Source: an uncultured Pseudoflavonifractor sp. (GTDB lineage Bacteria; Bacillota; Clostridia; Oscillospirales; Oscillospiraceae). From it: a stretch of 64,000 nt of DNA. Position 1 is the stretch's first letter. The number at the start of each line of letters is the position of its first letter. A model generated the notes under the pieces. It did not search any database. It was given only the letters and a program-made list of their open reading frames with translations, and was not told the origin of the DNA. Positions 8,752-18,594 of this stretch are shown piece after piece. A program made the translations under genes and the position numbers. The DNA is taken from NCBI GenBank assembly GCA_947577065.1, contig CANPTT010000002.1, positions 1-64,000 of the forward strand, read 5' to 3'.

Positions 8752-9636
8752 GTGGTCAGAAGTATGACCGGATATGGCCGAGGCGAGACGATATTGGAAG
8801 GACTTACCGTCACAGTAGAGCTGCGGGCAGTCAATAATCGCTACCTGGATTGTACAGTAAAACTGCCAAGGGCCTATATTTTTGCGGAGAGCAGTTTGAA
8901 GGAGCGGGTCCAGAGCCGGGTTGGCCGGGGGAAGGTGGACCTGTTTGTCAATATGACCCACGCTCTTGGAAATGACATGACCGTCACTGTAAACGAGACT
9001 CTGGCAAAGGGCTATGTGGATGCGCTGCATAAGCTCTACGAACTGGGGGATGGAAGTGTCCGGCGGGAATATTACCCCACGGATCTGGCCCGGTTCCCTG
9101 ATGTGCTTGCGGTGGAGAAACGGGAAGAGGACCCGGAGACCGTAAAGGCACTGATGCTGAAAGCGTTGGATCTGGCGCTGGATGATTTTGACGCTATGCG
9201 TGAGCGGGAAGGGGAGAAGCTGACCCAAGATGTGACGGCCCGAGCTGCAACGATCTCTGCCCTGCTTTCTCAAGTGGAGGAGCGTTCTCCTGACATTGTG
9301 GCCGATTACCGAGCCAGACTTACCGCTAAGCTTCAGGAGGTGTTGGGCAGCACCCAGATCGATGAAAGTCGTATCCTTACTGAGGCGGCGATCTATGCCG
9401 ACAAGGTGGCGGTGGACGAGGAAACCGTGCGTCTGCGTTCTCATCTTGCCCAGCTGGACGAAATGCTCAGGCAGGGGGGAGCGGTTGGACGGAAGCTGGA
9501 TTTCTTAATACAAGAGTTTAACCGAGAAGCCAATACCATTGGTTCCAAGTGCAATGATATTGAGACCGCCCGTATTGTAGTGGACATTAAGGCGGAGATC
9601 GAGAAGATCCGGGAACAGGTCCAGAATATCGAATGA
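8752..9636 (+). CDS. yicC: YicC family endoribonuclease-like protein
   Basis: A 294-residue protein starting [12 protein letters not shown], the hallmark N-terminus of the YicC/YloC family, with the C-terminal [17 protein letters not shown] motif. Escherichia coli YicC has been described as an RNase. GTG 8752 is preferred over ATG 8764 because family members begin M.RSMTG. It heads the yicC-remA-gmk-rpoZ cluster, which has the same order as in Bacillus subtilis. Confidence 0.92.
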   Translation: MVRSMTGYGRGETILEGLTVTVELRAVNNRYLDCTVKLPRAYIFAESSLKERVQSRVGRGKVDLFVNMTHALGNDMTVTVNETLAKGYVDALHKLYELGDGSVRREYYPTDLARFPDVLAVEKREEDPETVKALMLKALDLALDDFDAMREREGEKLTQDVTARAATISALLSQVEERSPDIVADYRARLTAKLQEVLGSTQIDESRILTEAAIYADKVAVDEETVRLRSHLAQLDEMLRQGGAVGRKLDFLIQEFNREANTIGSKCNDIETARIVVDIKAEIEKIREQVQNIE

Positions 9637-9652
9637 GAAAAGAGGGACCGGG

Positions 9653-9919
9653 ATGAAGCTGGTGAACATTGGCTTTGGCAATATGATCTCCGCAGAGCGG
9701 CTTATCTCCATTGTTGGCCCTGATTCAGCCCCGGTAAAACGCATGGTCCAGGAGGCGCGGGAAAACGGCAGCCTGATCGATGCCTCTTATGGGAGGAAGA
9801 CCCGAGCGGTACTCATTATGGACAGTGGACATATCGTTCTCTCCGCTGTCCAGCCCGAGACCGTGTCGGCCCGGATGGGTGGGAGAGATACGGAAATAAG
9901 TGAGGAGGAGCTCACATGA
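9653..9919 (+). CDS. remA: RemA-like regulator (DUF370)
   Basis: An 88-residue protein beginning [21 protein letters not shown], with the conserved GRKTRAV and LSAVQPETV segments of RemA/DUF370. In B. subtilis RemA is a ring-forming DNA-binding activator of matrix and osmoprotection genes; in this organism the target is unknown. The gene ends with a four-base ATGA overlap with gmk, the conserved arrangement. Confidence 0.9.
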   Translation: MKLVNIGFGNMISAERLISIVGPDSAPVKRMVQEARENGSLIDASYGRKTRAVLIMDSGHIVLSAVQPETVSARMGGRDTEISEEELT

Positions 9920-10524
9920 CTCAAAAGAAACAGCGGGGGCAGCTGATCGTGCTTTCCGGTCCCTCCGGAGTGGGAAAAAGTACTGTGATAGCCGAACTGC
10001 TGAGCGAACGTCCGGACATTTACTTTTCCGTTTCCTTTACTACGCGGAAGCCGCGGGTGGGGGAGGCAGACGGAGTGAACTACTATTTTGTCTCCAAAGA
10101 GACCTTTGAGGAAATGATCGCCCGAGACGAGTTTTTGGAACATGCCCGGTATGTGGATAACTATTATGGCACATCACTAAAGCTGATACGGGAAAAGCTG
10201 GAAGAGGGCACGGACGTATTGTTGGATATTGAGGTTCAAGGGGCGGCCAAGGTACGGGAAAAATGTCCGGATGCAGTACTGATATTTATTGTTCCTCCTT
10301 CCTTTGAGGAACTTTCCCGCCGCTTGCATGGACGGCATACCGATGACGAGGAAGTGATCCAGGGCCGACTGCAAAAGGCTCGGGAGGAGTGGAAGGAAAT
10401 TCCCAACTATGACTATCTAGTTGTGAATGATAAGGTGCCCACCGCCGCAGGCGAGATCATGGCGATCCTGACGGCGGAGGGGTGCCGCACCAAATACCGA
10501 ACGGAATTAATGGAAGGAGTATGA
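9916..10524 (+). CDS. gmk: Guanylate kinase
   Basis: Phosphorylates GMP to GDP with ATP. The 202-residue protein has the P-loop GPSGVGKST near residues 13-21, the GMP-binding [18 protein letters not shown] segment and the lid [15 protein letters not shown]. Length is normal. It lies between remA (four-base overlap) and rpoZ (six bases apart), as in many Bacillota. Confidence 0.96.
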   Translation: MTQKKQRGQLIVLSGPSGVGKSTVIAELLSERPDIYFSVSFTTRKPRVGEADGVNYYFVSKETFEEMIARDEFLEHARYVDNYYGTSLKLIREKLEEGTDVLLDIEVQGAAKVREKCPDAVLIFIVPPSFEELSRRLHGRHTDDEEVIQGRLQKAREEWKEIPNYDYLVVNDKVPTAAGEIMAILTAEGCRTKYRTELMEGV

Positions 10525-10530
10525 TGATCT

Positions 10531-10725
10531 ATGATGCTGGATCCTCCGATGAAAAATCTTTTGAAGCAGGTGCCCAGCCGGTATAAGCTGGTGAATGTGG
10601 TGGCCCATGAGGCCCGTCAGATCGCCAGCCAGGCGGAGGACGAGGGATATCCCTTGGATGAAAAGCCGGTCACCCTGGCCCTGCAAAAGGTAGCGGCAGG
10701 AGAGGTCGAGATCGGAAGCCATTAA
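10531..10725 (+). CDS. rpoZ: RNA polymerase omega subunit
   Basis: A short 64-residue omega subunit with the conserved helix SRYKLVNVVAHEARQIA and DEKPVTLALQKVAAGEV. It helps beta-prime assembly and polymerase stability. GGAAGGAG inside the gmk end serves as ribosome-binding site. Placement directly after gmk is the standard context. A terminator follows before priA; the coaBC gene found between rpoZ and priA in B. subtilis is absent. Confidence 0.92.
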   Translation: MMLDPPMKNLLKQVPSRYKLVNVVAHEARQIASQAEDEGYPLDEKPVTLALQKVAAGEVEIGSH

Positions 10726-10731
10726 AAAGAT

Positions 10732-10764
10732 AAGCGCCGGGGCACGGCCCAGGCGCTTGTTTTT
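10732..10764 (+). terminator. Terminator between rpoZ and priA
   Basis: The 7-bp stem AAGCGCC / GGCGCTT has an extra GC-rich inner part and is followed by GTTTTT. Only 20 bases separate it from priA. Confidence 0.8.
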
Positions 10765-10784
10765 CGGGGAAGGGAGGGGCCGGA

Positions 10785-13259
10785 ATGTCACTTTGGATCG
10801 CCAGGATCGCTCTGGCGGCGGCCACCTATGCCATTGACCGGCCTTATGACTATCTGGTTCCCACCGATCTCGAGCCCATGACTCCCGGAGTCCGGGTCAT
10901 TGTCCCCTTTGGGGCGGGAAACCGTCGAGTCGAGGGATTGGTACTGGCAGTTGAAAAGAGAGAGAAGCCGGAAAAGCCGCTGAAATCAATTCTTACCCAG
11001 CTGGATGAAGAGCCGGTGCTGGACGCTGAGGGGATCCGTTTGGCCCTGTGGATCCGAGAGCGCTGGTTTTGTACGGTCTATGACGCGGCACGGGCTATGC
11101 TGCCCGCCGGTCTTTACTATTCCTTACAGGATTGCTACCGGCTAGCCGATGGGGTAGAGAGAGAAGCCGCCCTTGAGGCGGCGGGACGCTCAAAAGTGGA
11201 GAGAAAGATTGTGGAGTTGGTTGCGGATCACCTTCAGGGGCTGGAGGTGATCCGGATCCGAGAGGCATTTGAGGCGAAAGACCCAGGTCCGGCCCTTCGA
11301 GCGCTGACAGAGAAGGGGATTTTGACCCTAACCACCAGTGCGGCCCGTGGGGTAGGGGACCGGACGGAGAAATGGGTCTCACTTGCGATCCCGGCGGAGG
11401 AGGCGCTGGCGCTGCTGGCACCCAAACGCAAAACGGGGCCCTTGCGCTATTCGGTAGCAGAACTGCTGGCAGGGATCGGAGAGGGGCCGGTGAAGGAGAT
11501 ATGCTACTATACCGGGGCAAGTGGCGCCACCATTAAGTCGTTGGAAAAGAGCGGCCTTGTGACTGTTGAGGAGCGGGAGGCGTACCGCCGCGGAGCGACG
11601 GAGCCCGTGAAAAGAGCGGGACCCATTCAGCTCAATGCCGAACAGCAGGAGGCGTTTGAGGGGCTGGATGCCCTGGCGAAGAGGAAAGAGGCCGCGGCCG
11701 CTCTCCTTTATGGCATTACAGGCAGCGGCAAGACCCAGGTGTATCTTCGCCTTATTCAAGAGACCCTGCGGCGGGGGAGGACGGCGCTTACTCTGGTGCC
11801 GGAGATTGCCTTGACGCCACAACTCATGGCGATTTTTACCTCCCATTTTGGGGAAGAGGTGGCGGTACTCCACAGCTCTCTTCCGGCGGGAGAGCGGTAC
11901 GATGAATGGAAGCGGGCCCGGGCCGGTAAGGCGCGAGTGGTCATCGGTACCCGCTCTGCTATTTTTGCCCCTTTGAAGGATCTGGGCCTCATCATTCTGG
12001 ATGAGGAGCAAGAGGGGAGCTATAAGTCTGAGAATGTACCCCGCTATCATGCCCGCGATGTGGCAAAATACCGGGCCAGCCAAAATGGGGCCTTGCTGGT
12101 GCTGGGCTCGGCGACCCCTTCGGTGGAGACGATGTATCACGCGAAGCAGGGGGATTACCACTTCTTTACCCTGCCTCACCGCTATAATGCCAAGGTGTTG
12201 CCCAAAGTCTTTTTGGCTGACCTCAAGGAAGAGCTGAAGGCGGGAAATCCAACGCCCATCAGTTATCCGTTAGCCCAGGCGCTGGAGGAAAATCTGGAGC
12301 GGGGGGAGCAGAGTATTTTGTTTCTTAACCGCAGAGGAGCCAGTCCCATGGTGACCTGTGTGTCCTGTGGGCAGGTCCCCTCCTGTCCCCGGTGCTCGGC
12401 CTATTTGACTTACCATTCTGCCAATCGGCGGCTCATGTGCCATCACTGCGGACACTCAGAGCCCTTGCCCAACGCCTGCCCGGAGTGCGGCGGCGCACTG
12501 GAGTTTGTGGGCGTTGGGACTCAGCGGGTGGAGGAAGCGCTGCATCAGCGTTTTCCGGGGATAGAGGTCATGCGGATGGACGCGGATACTACCACCGCCA
12601 GTCGTTCCCACGAAAAAATGCTGGCTCGATTTCGGGAGGAGAAGGTCCCCATTCTTGTTGGAACCCAGATGGTGGCCAAGGGCCTTGACTTTGAAAATGT
12701 TACCCTGGTGGGAGTCATTTCCGCGGACCAGGGGCTCTATTTAGATGATTACCGGGCTGGAGAGCGGACCTTTTCACTTATCACGCAGGTCGTGGGCCGG
12801 GCAGGACGGGGCAGTAAAGAGGGCCGGGCTATTATTCAAACCTATACCCCAGAGAACGATGTGATCTTGGCGGCGGCCCGACAGGATTATGACCATTTTT
12901 ATGCGGAGGAGATCGGGCTTCGACAGGTGCGGGGGTGTCCGCCGTTCGTGTCCTTTTTTGTGATCCATGTTTCGGGCCCGGAGGAGGGACAGGCTCTGCG
13001 GGTCAGCGCTTTTTTACGGGATACCCTTCGCCAATGGCTGCGGGAGGACGTTTACCGGGATATCTCCTGTCAAGTGCTCGGCCCTGTGCCCGCCGCCATT
13101 GCCAAGGTGAATAACCGTTATCGCTATCGACTGACATTAATGGCGCAAAACACCCGCCCTATGCGGGAATTGGTGGCCCACCTAGTGCGTTGTGCCCAGT
13201 CCGATAAAAGAAACCGGGGCGTCTCCATCAACGCCGATGTGGACCCTATGAACGGATAA
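10785..13259 (+). CDS. priA: Primosomal protein N' (replication restart helicase PriA)
   Basis: An 824-residue superfamily 2 helicase that reloads the replisome at stalled forks. The N-terminal 3'-DNA-binding domain (about 1-110) is followed by the helicase core with Walker A GITGSGKT near residue 310 and a DEEQ box near residue 404. Eight cysteines in four CxxC pairs form the zinc-binding insert (about residues 525-570), and GLDFENVTLVG and QVVGRAGRG are the last helicase motifs. GGGAGGGG precedes the start. It is the first gene of the priA-def-fmt-rsmB run. Confidence 0.96.
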   Translation: MSLWIARIALAAATYAIDRPYDYLVPTDLEPMTPGVRVIVPFGAGNRRVEGLVLAVEKREKPEKPLKSILTQLDEEPVLDAEGIRLALWIRERWFCTVYDAARAMLPAGLYYSLQDCYRLADGVEREAALEAAGRSKVERKIVELVADHLQGLEVIRIREAFEAKDPGPALRALTEKGILTLTTSAARGVGDRTEKWVSLAIPAEEALALLAPKRKTGPLRYSVAELLAGIGEGPVKEICYYTGASGATIKSLEKSGLVTVEEREAYRRGATEPVKRAGPIQLNAEQQEAFEGLDALAKRKEAAAALLYGITGSGKTQVYLRLIQETLRRGRTALTLVPEIALTPQLMAIFTSHFGEEVAVLHSSLPAGERYDEWKRARAGKARVVIGTRSAIFAPLKDLGLIILDEEQEGSYKSENVPRYHARDVAKYRASQNGALLVLGSATPSVETMYHAKQGDYHFFTLPHRYNAKVLPKVFLADLKEELKAGNPTPISYPLAQALEENLERGEQSILFLNRRGASPMVTCVSCGQVPSCPRCSAYLTYHSANRRLMCHHCGHSEPLPNACPECGGALEFVGVGTQRVEEALHQRFPGIEVMRMDADTTTASRSHEKMLARFREEKVPILVGTQMVAKGLDFENVTLVGVISADQGLYLDDYRAGERTFSLITQVVGRAGRGSKEGRAIIQTYTPENDVILAAARQDYDHFYAEEIGLRQVRGCPPFVSFFVIHVSGPEEGQALRVSAFLRDTLRQWLREDVYRDISCQVLGPVPAAIAKVNNRYRYRLTLMAQNTRPMRELVAHLVRCAQSDKRNRGVSINADVDPMNG

Positions 13260-13271
13260 GGAGGAACCATT

Positions 13272-13787
13272 ATGGCGATTCGAGAAATCCTGACTGACCG
13301 AGATCCGGCACTCCATAAGAAGTGCCATTGTGTGACTCAGTTTGACGAAAAGCTGGCGACGCTCATCGACGATATGCGCCAGACGCTGGAAAATGCCGGC
13401 GGGGCCGGGCTTGCCGCTCCGCAGATCGGCATCCTCCGTCGCGTGGTGGTGCTGTACGGCAGCGATGAGGAGCTGATCGAGCTGGTGAACCCGGAGATCA
13501 TTTTTCGGGAGGGAGAGCAGGATGGGCTGGAGGGCTGTCTGTCCCTTCCGGGGCAGTGGGGCTATGTGAAGCGGCCCGCGAAGGTCCGGGTAAAGGCTCA
13601 GGACAGAAGGGGCGATTGGTTTGAGGCAGAAGGCGAGGAGATCGTCGCCCGGTGCTTCTGCCATGAGTTGGAGCATTTGGAGGGGCACGTATTTACCGAG
13701 CATGTAGACCGGGTCTATACCAATGAAGAAGTGGAACGGATCATGGAGGAGGAGGCTGAGAGGGAGAGGAAGGGGAGAAGGGCGTGA
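13272..13787 (+). CDS. def: Peptide deformylase
   Basis: Removes the formyl group from nascent proteins. The 171-residue protein shows all three motifs: GGAGLAAPQIG, EGCLSLP (metal-binding Cys) and CHELEHLEG (HExxH metal site; Glu where many enzymes have Asp). AGGAGG lies upstream. Its TGA overlaps the fmt GTG start (GTGA), coupling deformylase to formyltransferase. A charged Glu/Arg-rich tail follows the catalytic domain. Confidence 0.96.
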   Translation: MAIREILTDRDPALHKKCHCVTQFDEKLATLIDDMRQTLENAGGAGLAAPQIGILRRVVVLYGSDEELIELVNPEIIFREGEQDGLEGCLSLPGQWGYVKRPAKVRVKAQDRRGDWFEAEGEEIVARCFCHELEHLEGHVFTEHVDRVYTNEEVERIMEEEAERERKGRRA

Positions 13788-14719
13788 GGATCCTGTTTAT
13801 GGGGACGCCGGAGTTTGCCGTCCCCTCCCTGGAGGCTCTTATCACCGCAGGACATACCCTGTGCGGCGTATTTTGCCAGCCGGATAAGCCGGTGGGGCGC
13901 CATCAAAACAAGCTCCAGCCACCCCCGGTCAAGGAGCGGGCCTTGGCCCACGATATCCCGGTATTTCAACCGGTAAAGCTGCGGGACGGCTCGGCCTTGT
14001 CTCTCATCCAAGAGCTGGCTCCGGAATTGATCGTGGTGGCGGCATATGGACGGATCCTGCCGCAGGATATTTTGGACTGTCCGCCTATGGGCTGTATCAA
14101 TGTCCACTCCTCTCTGCTTCCCAAATATCGGGGAGCGGCCCCCATCAATTGGGCCATTCTAAACGGAGAGAAAGAGACGGGAGTCACCATTATGCATATG
14201 GCGGCGGCTTTGGATGCCGGAGATGTGATCGCTCAAGTGACTACCGCCATCGACCCGACAGAGACAGCTCCAGAGCTTACGGCCAGACTGGCGGAGCTTG
14301 GTGGAAAACTGCTGGTGGATACAGTGGAGGATATCGCCGCCGGAAGGGCCGGACGTACCCCCCAGGATGAGAGGGCGGTCACATTGGCGCCTCTATTGTC
14401 AAAGGAGTTGTCCCCGGTGGATTGGACCAGGAGCAGCCAAGCTATCTACGATCAGATCAGGGGGTTAACTCCTTGGCCGGGAGCCTCCACCCATGTGATC
14501 ACCGGAGAAACCATGAAGCTGTGGGGAGCGCAAGTGGTGGAGAAGGATACAGACGCGCGGCCCGGCTCAGTCTTAAGGGCGGATGAGAAGGGGATCGATG
14601 TTGCCTGCGGTGATGGACGGGTCCTGCGCATTTTGGAACTCCAGGCTCCTGGCAGCAAACGGATGGCTGCGGCGGACTATCTCAGGGGGCATCCTTTGAA
14701 GACGGGGGATGGTCTCTGA
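13784..14719 (+). CDS. fmt: Methionyl-tRNA formyltransferase
   Basis: Formylates initiator Met-tRNA using 10-formyl-THF. The 311-residue protein begins MRILFMGTPEFAVPSLEAL and carries the catalytic stretch NVHSSLLPKYRGAAPINWAI near residue 106 (Asn, His) and a later conserved Asp (DAGDVI). The C-terminal OB-like tRNA domain is present. The GTG start overlaps the def stop by four bases; its own TGA overlaps rsmB by one base. Confidence 0.96.
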   Translation: MRILFMGTPEFAVPSLEALITAGHTLCGVFCQPDKPVGRHQNKLQPPPVKERALAHDIPVFQPVKLRDGSALSLIQELAPELIVVAAYGRILPQDILDCPPMGCINVHSSLLPKYRGAAPINWAILNGEKETGVTIMHMAAALDAGDVIAQVTTAIDPTETAPELTARLAELGGKLLVDTVEDIAAGRAGRTPQDERAVTLAPLLSKELSPVDWTRSSQAIYDQIRGLTPWPGASTHVITGETMKLWGAQVVEKDTDARPGSVLRADEKGIDVACGDGRVLRILELQAPGSKRMAAADYLRGHPLKTGDGL

Positions 14720-16035
14720 TGGGGCAATCGGCCCGGGAGGTGGCCCTGAATTGTCTGCTGGCGGGGGAAAGGCAGGGGGCTTGGTCTGACGGCTATCTTC
14801 GCAATGCTATCCGAAAGGTCGGCCTGGACCGGCGGGACGCCGCCTTCTGTACCCGGCTGGCCTTCGGCGTTTTGCAGAATCGTATGTATCTGGACTGGCA
14901 CATCGCCAGACTGTCCAAAACGCCGCTGGACAAGCTGGAGCCCTCCGTTCGGAATTGCTTACGTCTGGGTGTCTATCAGATGCTCCTTCTGGACAGGGTC
15001 CCGGTACATGCCGCCGTCAATGAGTCGGTGTCTTTGACAAAGAAATATTCTCGAAATCCCCGTTCGGGGGCACTGGTGAACGCCATTCTTCGGACGGTGG
15101 ACCGTACAAGGGGAGACCTTCCGCAGCCGGAGGCTCTTTCCACCCGATATAGTCACCCGGACTGGCTTGTAAAGGAATTCTCCCATACGCTTCCGGGGGA
15201 GGAACTGGAGTCCCTGCTGGCCGCTGACAACTCCCAGCCCCCCACCCAGATCCAGGTAAATACTCAAAAGGTCACAACTCAGGACCTTATGGAGGAACTG
15301 ACCCAGGCTGGGATATCTGTATTGGCCCACCCCTGGCTCATGGACTGTCTGGAGCTGGAGGGGACAGGAAGTCTGGAGGACCTGCCCGCATTTCGGGAAG
15401 GCCGCTTTTACGTTCAGGATGCCGCTGCCCGCCTGGCCGTGCTGGCCTCAGGGGCGGCGCCGGGAATGGACGTGCTGGATACCTGTGCCGCTCCCGGCGG
15501 TAAGAGCTTTGCCGCCGCCATTCAGATGGAGGGAAGAGGACAGATTCTCTCCTGTGATCTTCACCCCCATAAGAAAGGACTTATTGAGGACGGAGCAGGC
15601 AGGCTGGGTTTGGACTGTATCACAGCGGAAGTCACCGATGGCCGAAAATTTGACCCAGCCCTGGAGGGCCGCTTTGATCTGGTCATCACCGACGTGCCCT
15701 GCTCCGGCCTGGGCATCATCCGGAAGAAGCCGGATATCCGCTATAAGGACCCTGCTCTCCTGGCGGCTCTGCCCGGGATCCAGCGGGATATTTTGTCCAA
15801 CTCCTCCCGCTATGTCCGTCCCGGCGGGATACTGCTCTATGCCACCTGTACGCTCTTACGTCGGGAAAACGAAGATGTGGTGGAGTGGTTTATCGACAAG
15901 GATAACAACTTTACCCCGGAGCCTTTTACCTTGCCCGATCCACTGGGGCGGGTAGAGACAGGTATGCTGACTCTATGGCCCCATCGCCACGGCACCGATG
16001 GGTTCTTTATCGCCAAGCTTCACCGAAAGGGGTAA
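14719..16035 (+). CDS. rsmB: 16S rRNA (cytosine 967-C5)-methyltransferase
   Basis: A 438-residue SAM-dependent enzyme. An N-terminal NusB-like RNA-binding domain (about 1-135) is followed by the methyltransferase domain with SAM motif DTCAAPGGKSF near residue 253 and the two catalytic cysteines in DVPCSGLG (near 327) and YATCTLLRREN. Context def-fmt-rsmB-rlmN matches the B. subtilis block. Confidence 0.94.
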   Translation: MGQSAREVALNCLLAGERQGAWSDGYLRNAIRKVGLDRRDAAFCTRLAFGVLQNRMYLDWHIARLSKTPLDKLEPSVRNCLRLGVYQMLLLDRVPVHAAVNESVSLTKKYSRNPRSGALVNAILRTVDRTRGDLPQPEALSTRYSHPDWLVKEFSHTLPGEELESLLAADNSQPPTQIQVNTQKVTTQDLMEELTQAGISVLAHPWLMDCLELEGTGSLEDLPAFREGRFYVQDAAARLAVLASGAAPGMDVLDTCAAPGGKSFAAAIQMEGRGQILSCDLHPHKKGLIEDGAGRLGLDCITAEVTDGRKFDPALEGRFDLVITDVPCSGLGIIRKKPDIRYKDPALLAALPGIQRDILSNSSRYVRPGGILLYATCTLLRRENEDVVEWFIDKDNNFTPEPFTLPDPLGRVETGMLTLWPHRHGTDGFFIAKLHRKG

Positions 16036-16043
16036 GCAGAGAG

Positions 16044-16814
16044 ATGTTAGGGATCTACCTGAGCGGAACAGGAAATACCAGACATTGTGTTGAGAAAATG
16101 GTTCCCTTGCTGGATAAATAGGGAGAAACCATTTCCATAGAGGATCCGGATGCGGGGACGCTGCTTGCCCGGCATAAACGGGTCCTTTTGGGCTATCCCA
16201 CACAGTATTCCAATATTCCGGTCATGGTCCGGGACTTTATTACCAGTCATTCTACCTTGTGGAATGGAAAGCAAGTGTTTTGCCTTGCCACTATGGGACT
16301 GTTCAGCGGCGATGGCGCGGGCTGCGCCGCAAGACTGTTGAAAGGGTATGGCGCGGAGATCCTGGGCGGTCTCCACTTGAAAATGCCGGATTCTATCTGT
16401 GATATAAAACTGCTGAAGCGTTCCCCGGAAGAGGATCGGGCACTCATAAAGGCGGCGGATGATAAAATAGACCATTGGGCGGAAAAGATCAAGGCCGGGG
16501 AATGGCCCGAAGAGGGTCTGCGCGCTTATCATAGGCTGGCGGGACTTCTGGGCCAGCGGCTTTGGTTTTCCGGAAAAACAAAGGATTATTCCGATAAATT
16601 GAATATCAGTGAGGCCTGCGTGGGCTGTGGGTCGTGCGCCAGCCTGTGTCCTATGGGCAATCTTTCTATCCAGGGGCGAAAGGCGGTGGCGGGTGGCCGC
16701 TGCACCATGTGTTACCGCTGTCTCAATTCCTGTCCGAAAAGGGCGATCACCCTGTTGGGGAAGAAAGTCATTCAACAATATAATTGCGATATGGTTCTAA
16801 AAAATGGGAGGTGA
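16044..16814 (+). pseudogene. EFR1-type flavodoxin/ferredoxin protein interrupted by an in-frame TAG
   Basis: From ATG 16044 the frame reads MLGIYLSGTGNTRHCVEKM..., a flavodoxin-like FMN phosphate-binding start, then meets TAG at 16119-16121 (codon 26), and continues open to 16814. The rest carries flavodoxin-type sequence and two 4Fe-4S cysteine motifs (CVGCGSCASLCP and CTMCYRCLNSCP), the EFR1 architecture. Without the first 25 residues the flavin site would be lost; a TTG at 16188 could start a shorter protein, but it lacks a clear ribosome-binding site. It is either a nonsense mutant, a sequencing error or a suppressed stop. The rest of the frame is not decayed, so the change looks recent. 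It interrupts the rsmB-rlmN pair. Confidence 0.8.
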
Positions 16815-16819
16815 CCTGC

Positions 16820-17848
16820 TTGCGGGACCTGAAATCCATGGATCTGAATGAGATGACCGCTTTTATGAGGGAGGTGGGGGAGCCCGCTTTCCGGGGCAAG
16901 CAGGTCTATCAGTGGCTCCACCGGGGCGCCGCCTCCTTTGAGGAGATGAGTAACCTCTCCAAGTCCCTGCGGGAAAAGCTGTCGGAGTCTTGCTTCATCA
17001 CCGTCCCTCAGGTGGAGAGGAAGCTGGTTTCCCAGCAAGATGGGACCATCAAATACCTGTGGCGGCTTCGGGACGGTAATTGTGTGGAGACGGTTTTGAT
17101 GCGATATCATCATGGGAATACTGTATGTATCTCGTCCCAGGTGGGCTGCCGGATGGGCTGCGCCTTCTGCGCCTCCACCATCGGAGGTAAAGTGCGGGAC
17201 TTGACGCCATCCGAAATGCTGGACCAGGTCCTGTTTACCCAATTGGACTCGGGGGAGGAGATCTCCAATATCGTACTCATGGGTATTGGAGAGCCCTTGG
17301 ACAACTTTGACACGGTCCTTCGTTTCCTGAAGCTGGTGAACAGTTCCGACGGAATGAACATCGGAATGCGTCATATCTCCCTTTCCACCTGCGGCCTTAC
17401 AGAGAAAATTGACAAACTGGCCCAATATCAGTTACAATTAACATTGTCTGTCTCCCTTCACGCCCCTGACGATGAGACCCGGTCCAAGATCATGCCGGTA
17501 AACAAGAGCGTGGGTGTGGACAGGCTTTTTGAGTCCTGTAAACGATATTTTGAGACCACTGGACGGCGTATTTCCTATGAGTACGCCATGATCGATGGGG
17601 TAAATGACTCTGACTGGCAGGCGGATCTTTTGGTGGAGCGCTTGAAGGGTACGCCAGGCCATGTGAATCTGATCCCTCTCAATGAGGTGGCGGAGAGTCC
17701 ATTCAAGCCCAGCAAACGAGTGCGTCAGTTCCAGACAAGACTAGAACGGCAAGGCGTTACGGCCACTGTCCGGCGGAAGCTGGGAGGGGATATCGACGCT
17801 TCCTGCGGACAATTGCGGCGCAAGCAGATGGAGGATGAGAAGCTATGA
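16820..17848 (+). CDS. rlmN: 23S rRNA (adenine 2503-C2)-methyltransferase, radical SAM
   Basis: A 342-residue dual-specificity rRNA/tRNA methyltransferase. The radical SAM cluster motif is CRMGCAFC near residue 117, with GIGEPLDNFD and the C-terminal Cys region (DIDASCGQLR) bearing the methyl-carrying cysteine. I choose the TTG at 16820 because GGAGGTGA ends six bases upstream and the length is then normal; the frame also extends to an ATG at 16784 inside the preceding gene. Its TGA overlaps the prpC ATG. Confidence 0.94.
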   Translation: MRDLKSMDLNEMTAFMREVGEPAFRGKQVYQWLHRGAASFEEMSNLSKSLREKLSESCFITVPQVERKLVSQQDGTIKYLWRLRDGNCVETVLMRYHHGNTVCISSQVGCRMGCAFCASTIGGKVRDLTPSEMLDQVLFTQLDSGEEISNIVLMGIGEPLDNFDTVLRFLKLVNSSDGMNIGMRHISLSTCGLTEKIDKLAQYQLQLTLSVSLHAPDDETRSKIMPVNKSVGVDRLFESCKRYFETTGRRISYEYAMIDGVNDSDWQADLLVERLKGTPGHVNLIPLNEVAESPFKPSKRVRQFQTRLERQGVTATVRRKLGGDIDASCGQLRRKQMEDEKL

Positions 17849-18579
17849 TCTATGCATGGGGCATCACAGATAAGGGCGTGGTACGGTCCCAAAATCAAGA
17901 TTCTTATTACTTAAAGCCCGCTGAGGACGATATGATAGTCGCGGTGGTCTGTGATGGCATGGGGGGCGCCCGGGCGGGAAACGTCGCGAGCTCTTTGGCG
18001 GTGAAAGCCGCCTCCACCTATCTGGAGGAGCTTCCCAGAGAGCTTTTGCTTCAAGATCCCGGAGAGCATCTGACTCAGGCGGCCGTCCTGGCAAATGAGG
18101 CGGTCTGTCTTAGGGCCGAACAGGATGAAGATTGCCGTGGTATGGGAACCACAATGGTGGCAGTAGTCCTCTCGGGAAAGAAGGCGCACATTCTCAATAT
18201 TGGAGATAGCCGGGCCTATTTGCTGGGAGAAGAGGGTGTGAGTAAGGTGACCCGGGATCACTCGGTGGTGGAAGACTTGGTCCATCGGGGAGAGCTTACG
18301 CCGGAAGAGGCCAGAAGTCACCCACAGAAAAATCTCATTACCCGCGCCTTGGGTGCTGAACCGGAGGCACGAGCAGATCTTTATGAGCTGGAGCTGAAAA
18401 CGGGGGAGTTTCTCCTTTTGTGCAGTGATGGGCTATCCAACATGCTCACCGATCAGGAACTTCTCTATGAAGTCCTCTACGGTGGAGTGCCAGAGACATG
18501 CTGCCAGCGGATGCTGGATATCGCACTATCCCGTGGGGCGCCGGACAATGTGACCGCTGTCCTTATTCAACAGGTGTAA
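17845..18579 (+). CDS. prpC: PP2C-family Ser/Thr phosphatase (Stp/PrpC)
   Basis: A 244-residue Mn/Mg-dependent phosphatase that reverses PrkC phosphorylation. PP2C metal motifs are clear: SQNQDSYY, VCDGMGGARAG near residue 34, GDSRAYLL, TRDHS, CSDGLSNML and GAPDNVTAVL. It starts in a four-base overlap with rlmN and ends 15 bases before the kinase, the standard partner order. Confidence 0.95.
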   Translation: MIYAWGITDKGVVRSQNQDSYYLKPAEDDMIVAVVCDGMGGARAGNVASSLAVKAASTYLEELPRELLLQDPGEHLTQAAVLANEAVCLRAEQDEDCRGMGTTMVAVVLSGKKAHILNIGDSRAYLLGEEGVSKVTRDHSVVEDLVHRGELTPEEARSHPQKNLITRALGAEPEARADLYELELKTGEFLLLCSDGLSNMLTDQELLYEVLYGGVPETCCQRMLDIALSRGAPDNVTAVLIQQV

Positions 18580-18594
18580 GGGAGGGAATGAACT

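Noticed and set aside
16119-16121. Pyrrolysine insertion at the amber codon
   Set aside because: No evidence in the window for pyl genes and the family has no known need; kept only as a test in the findings.
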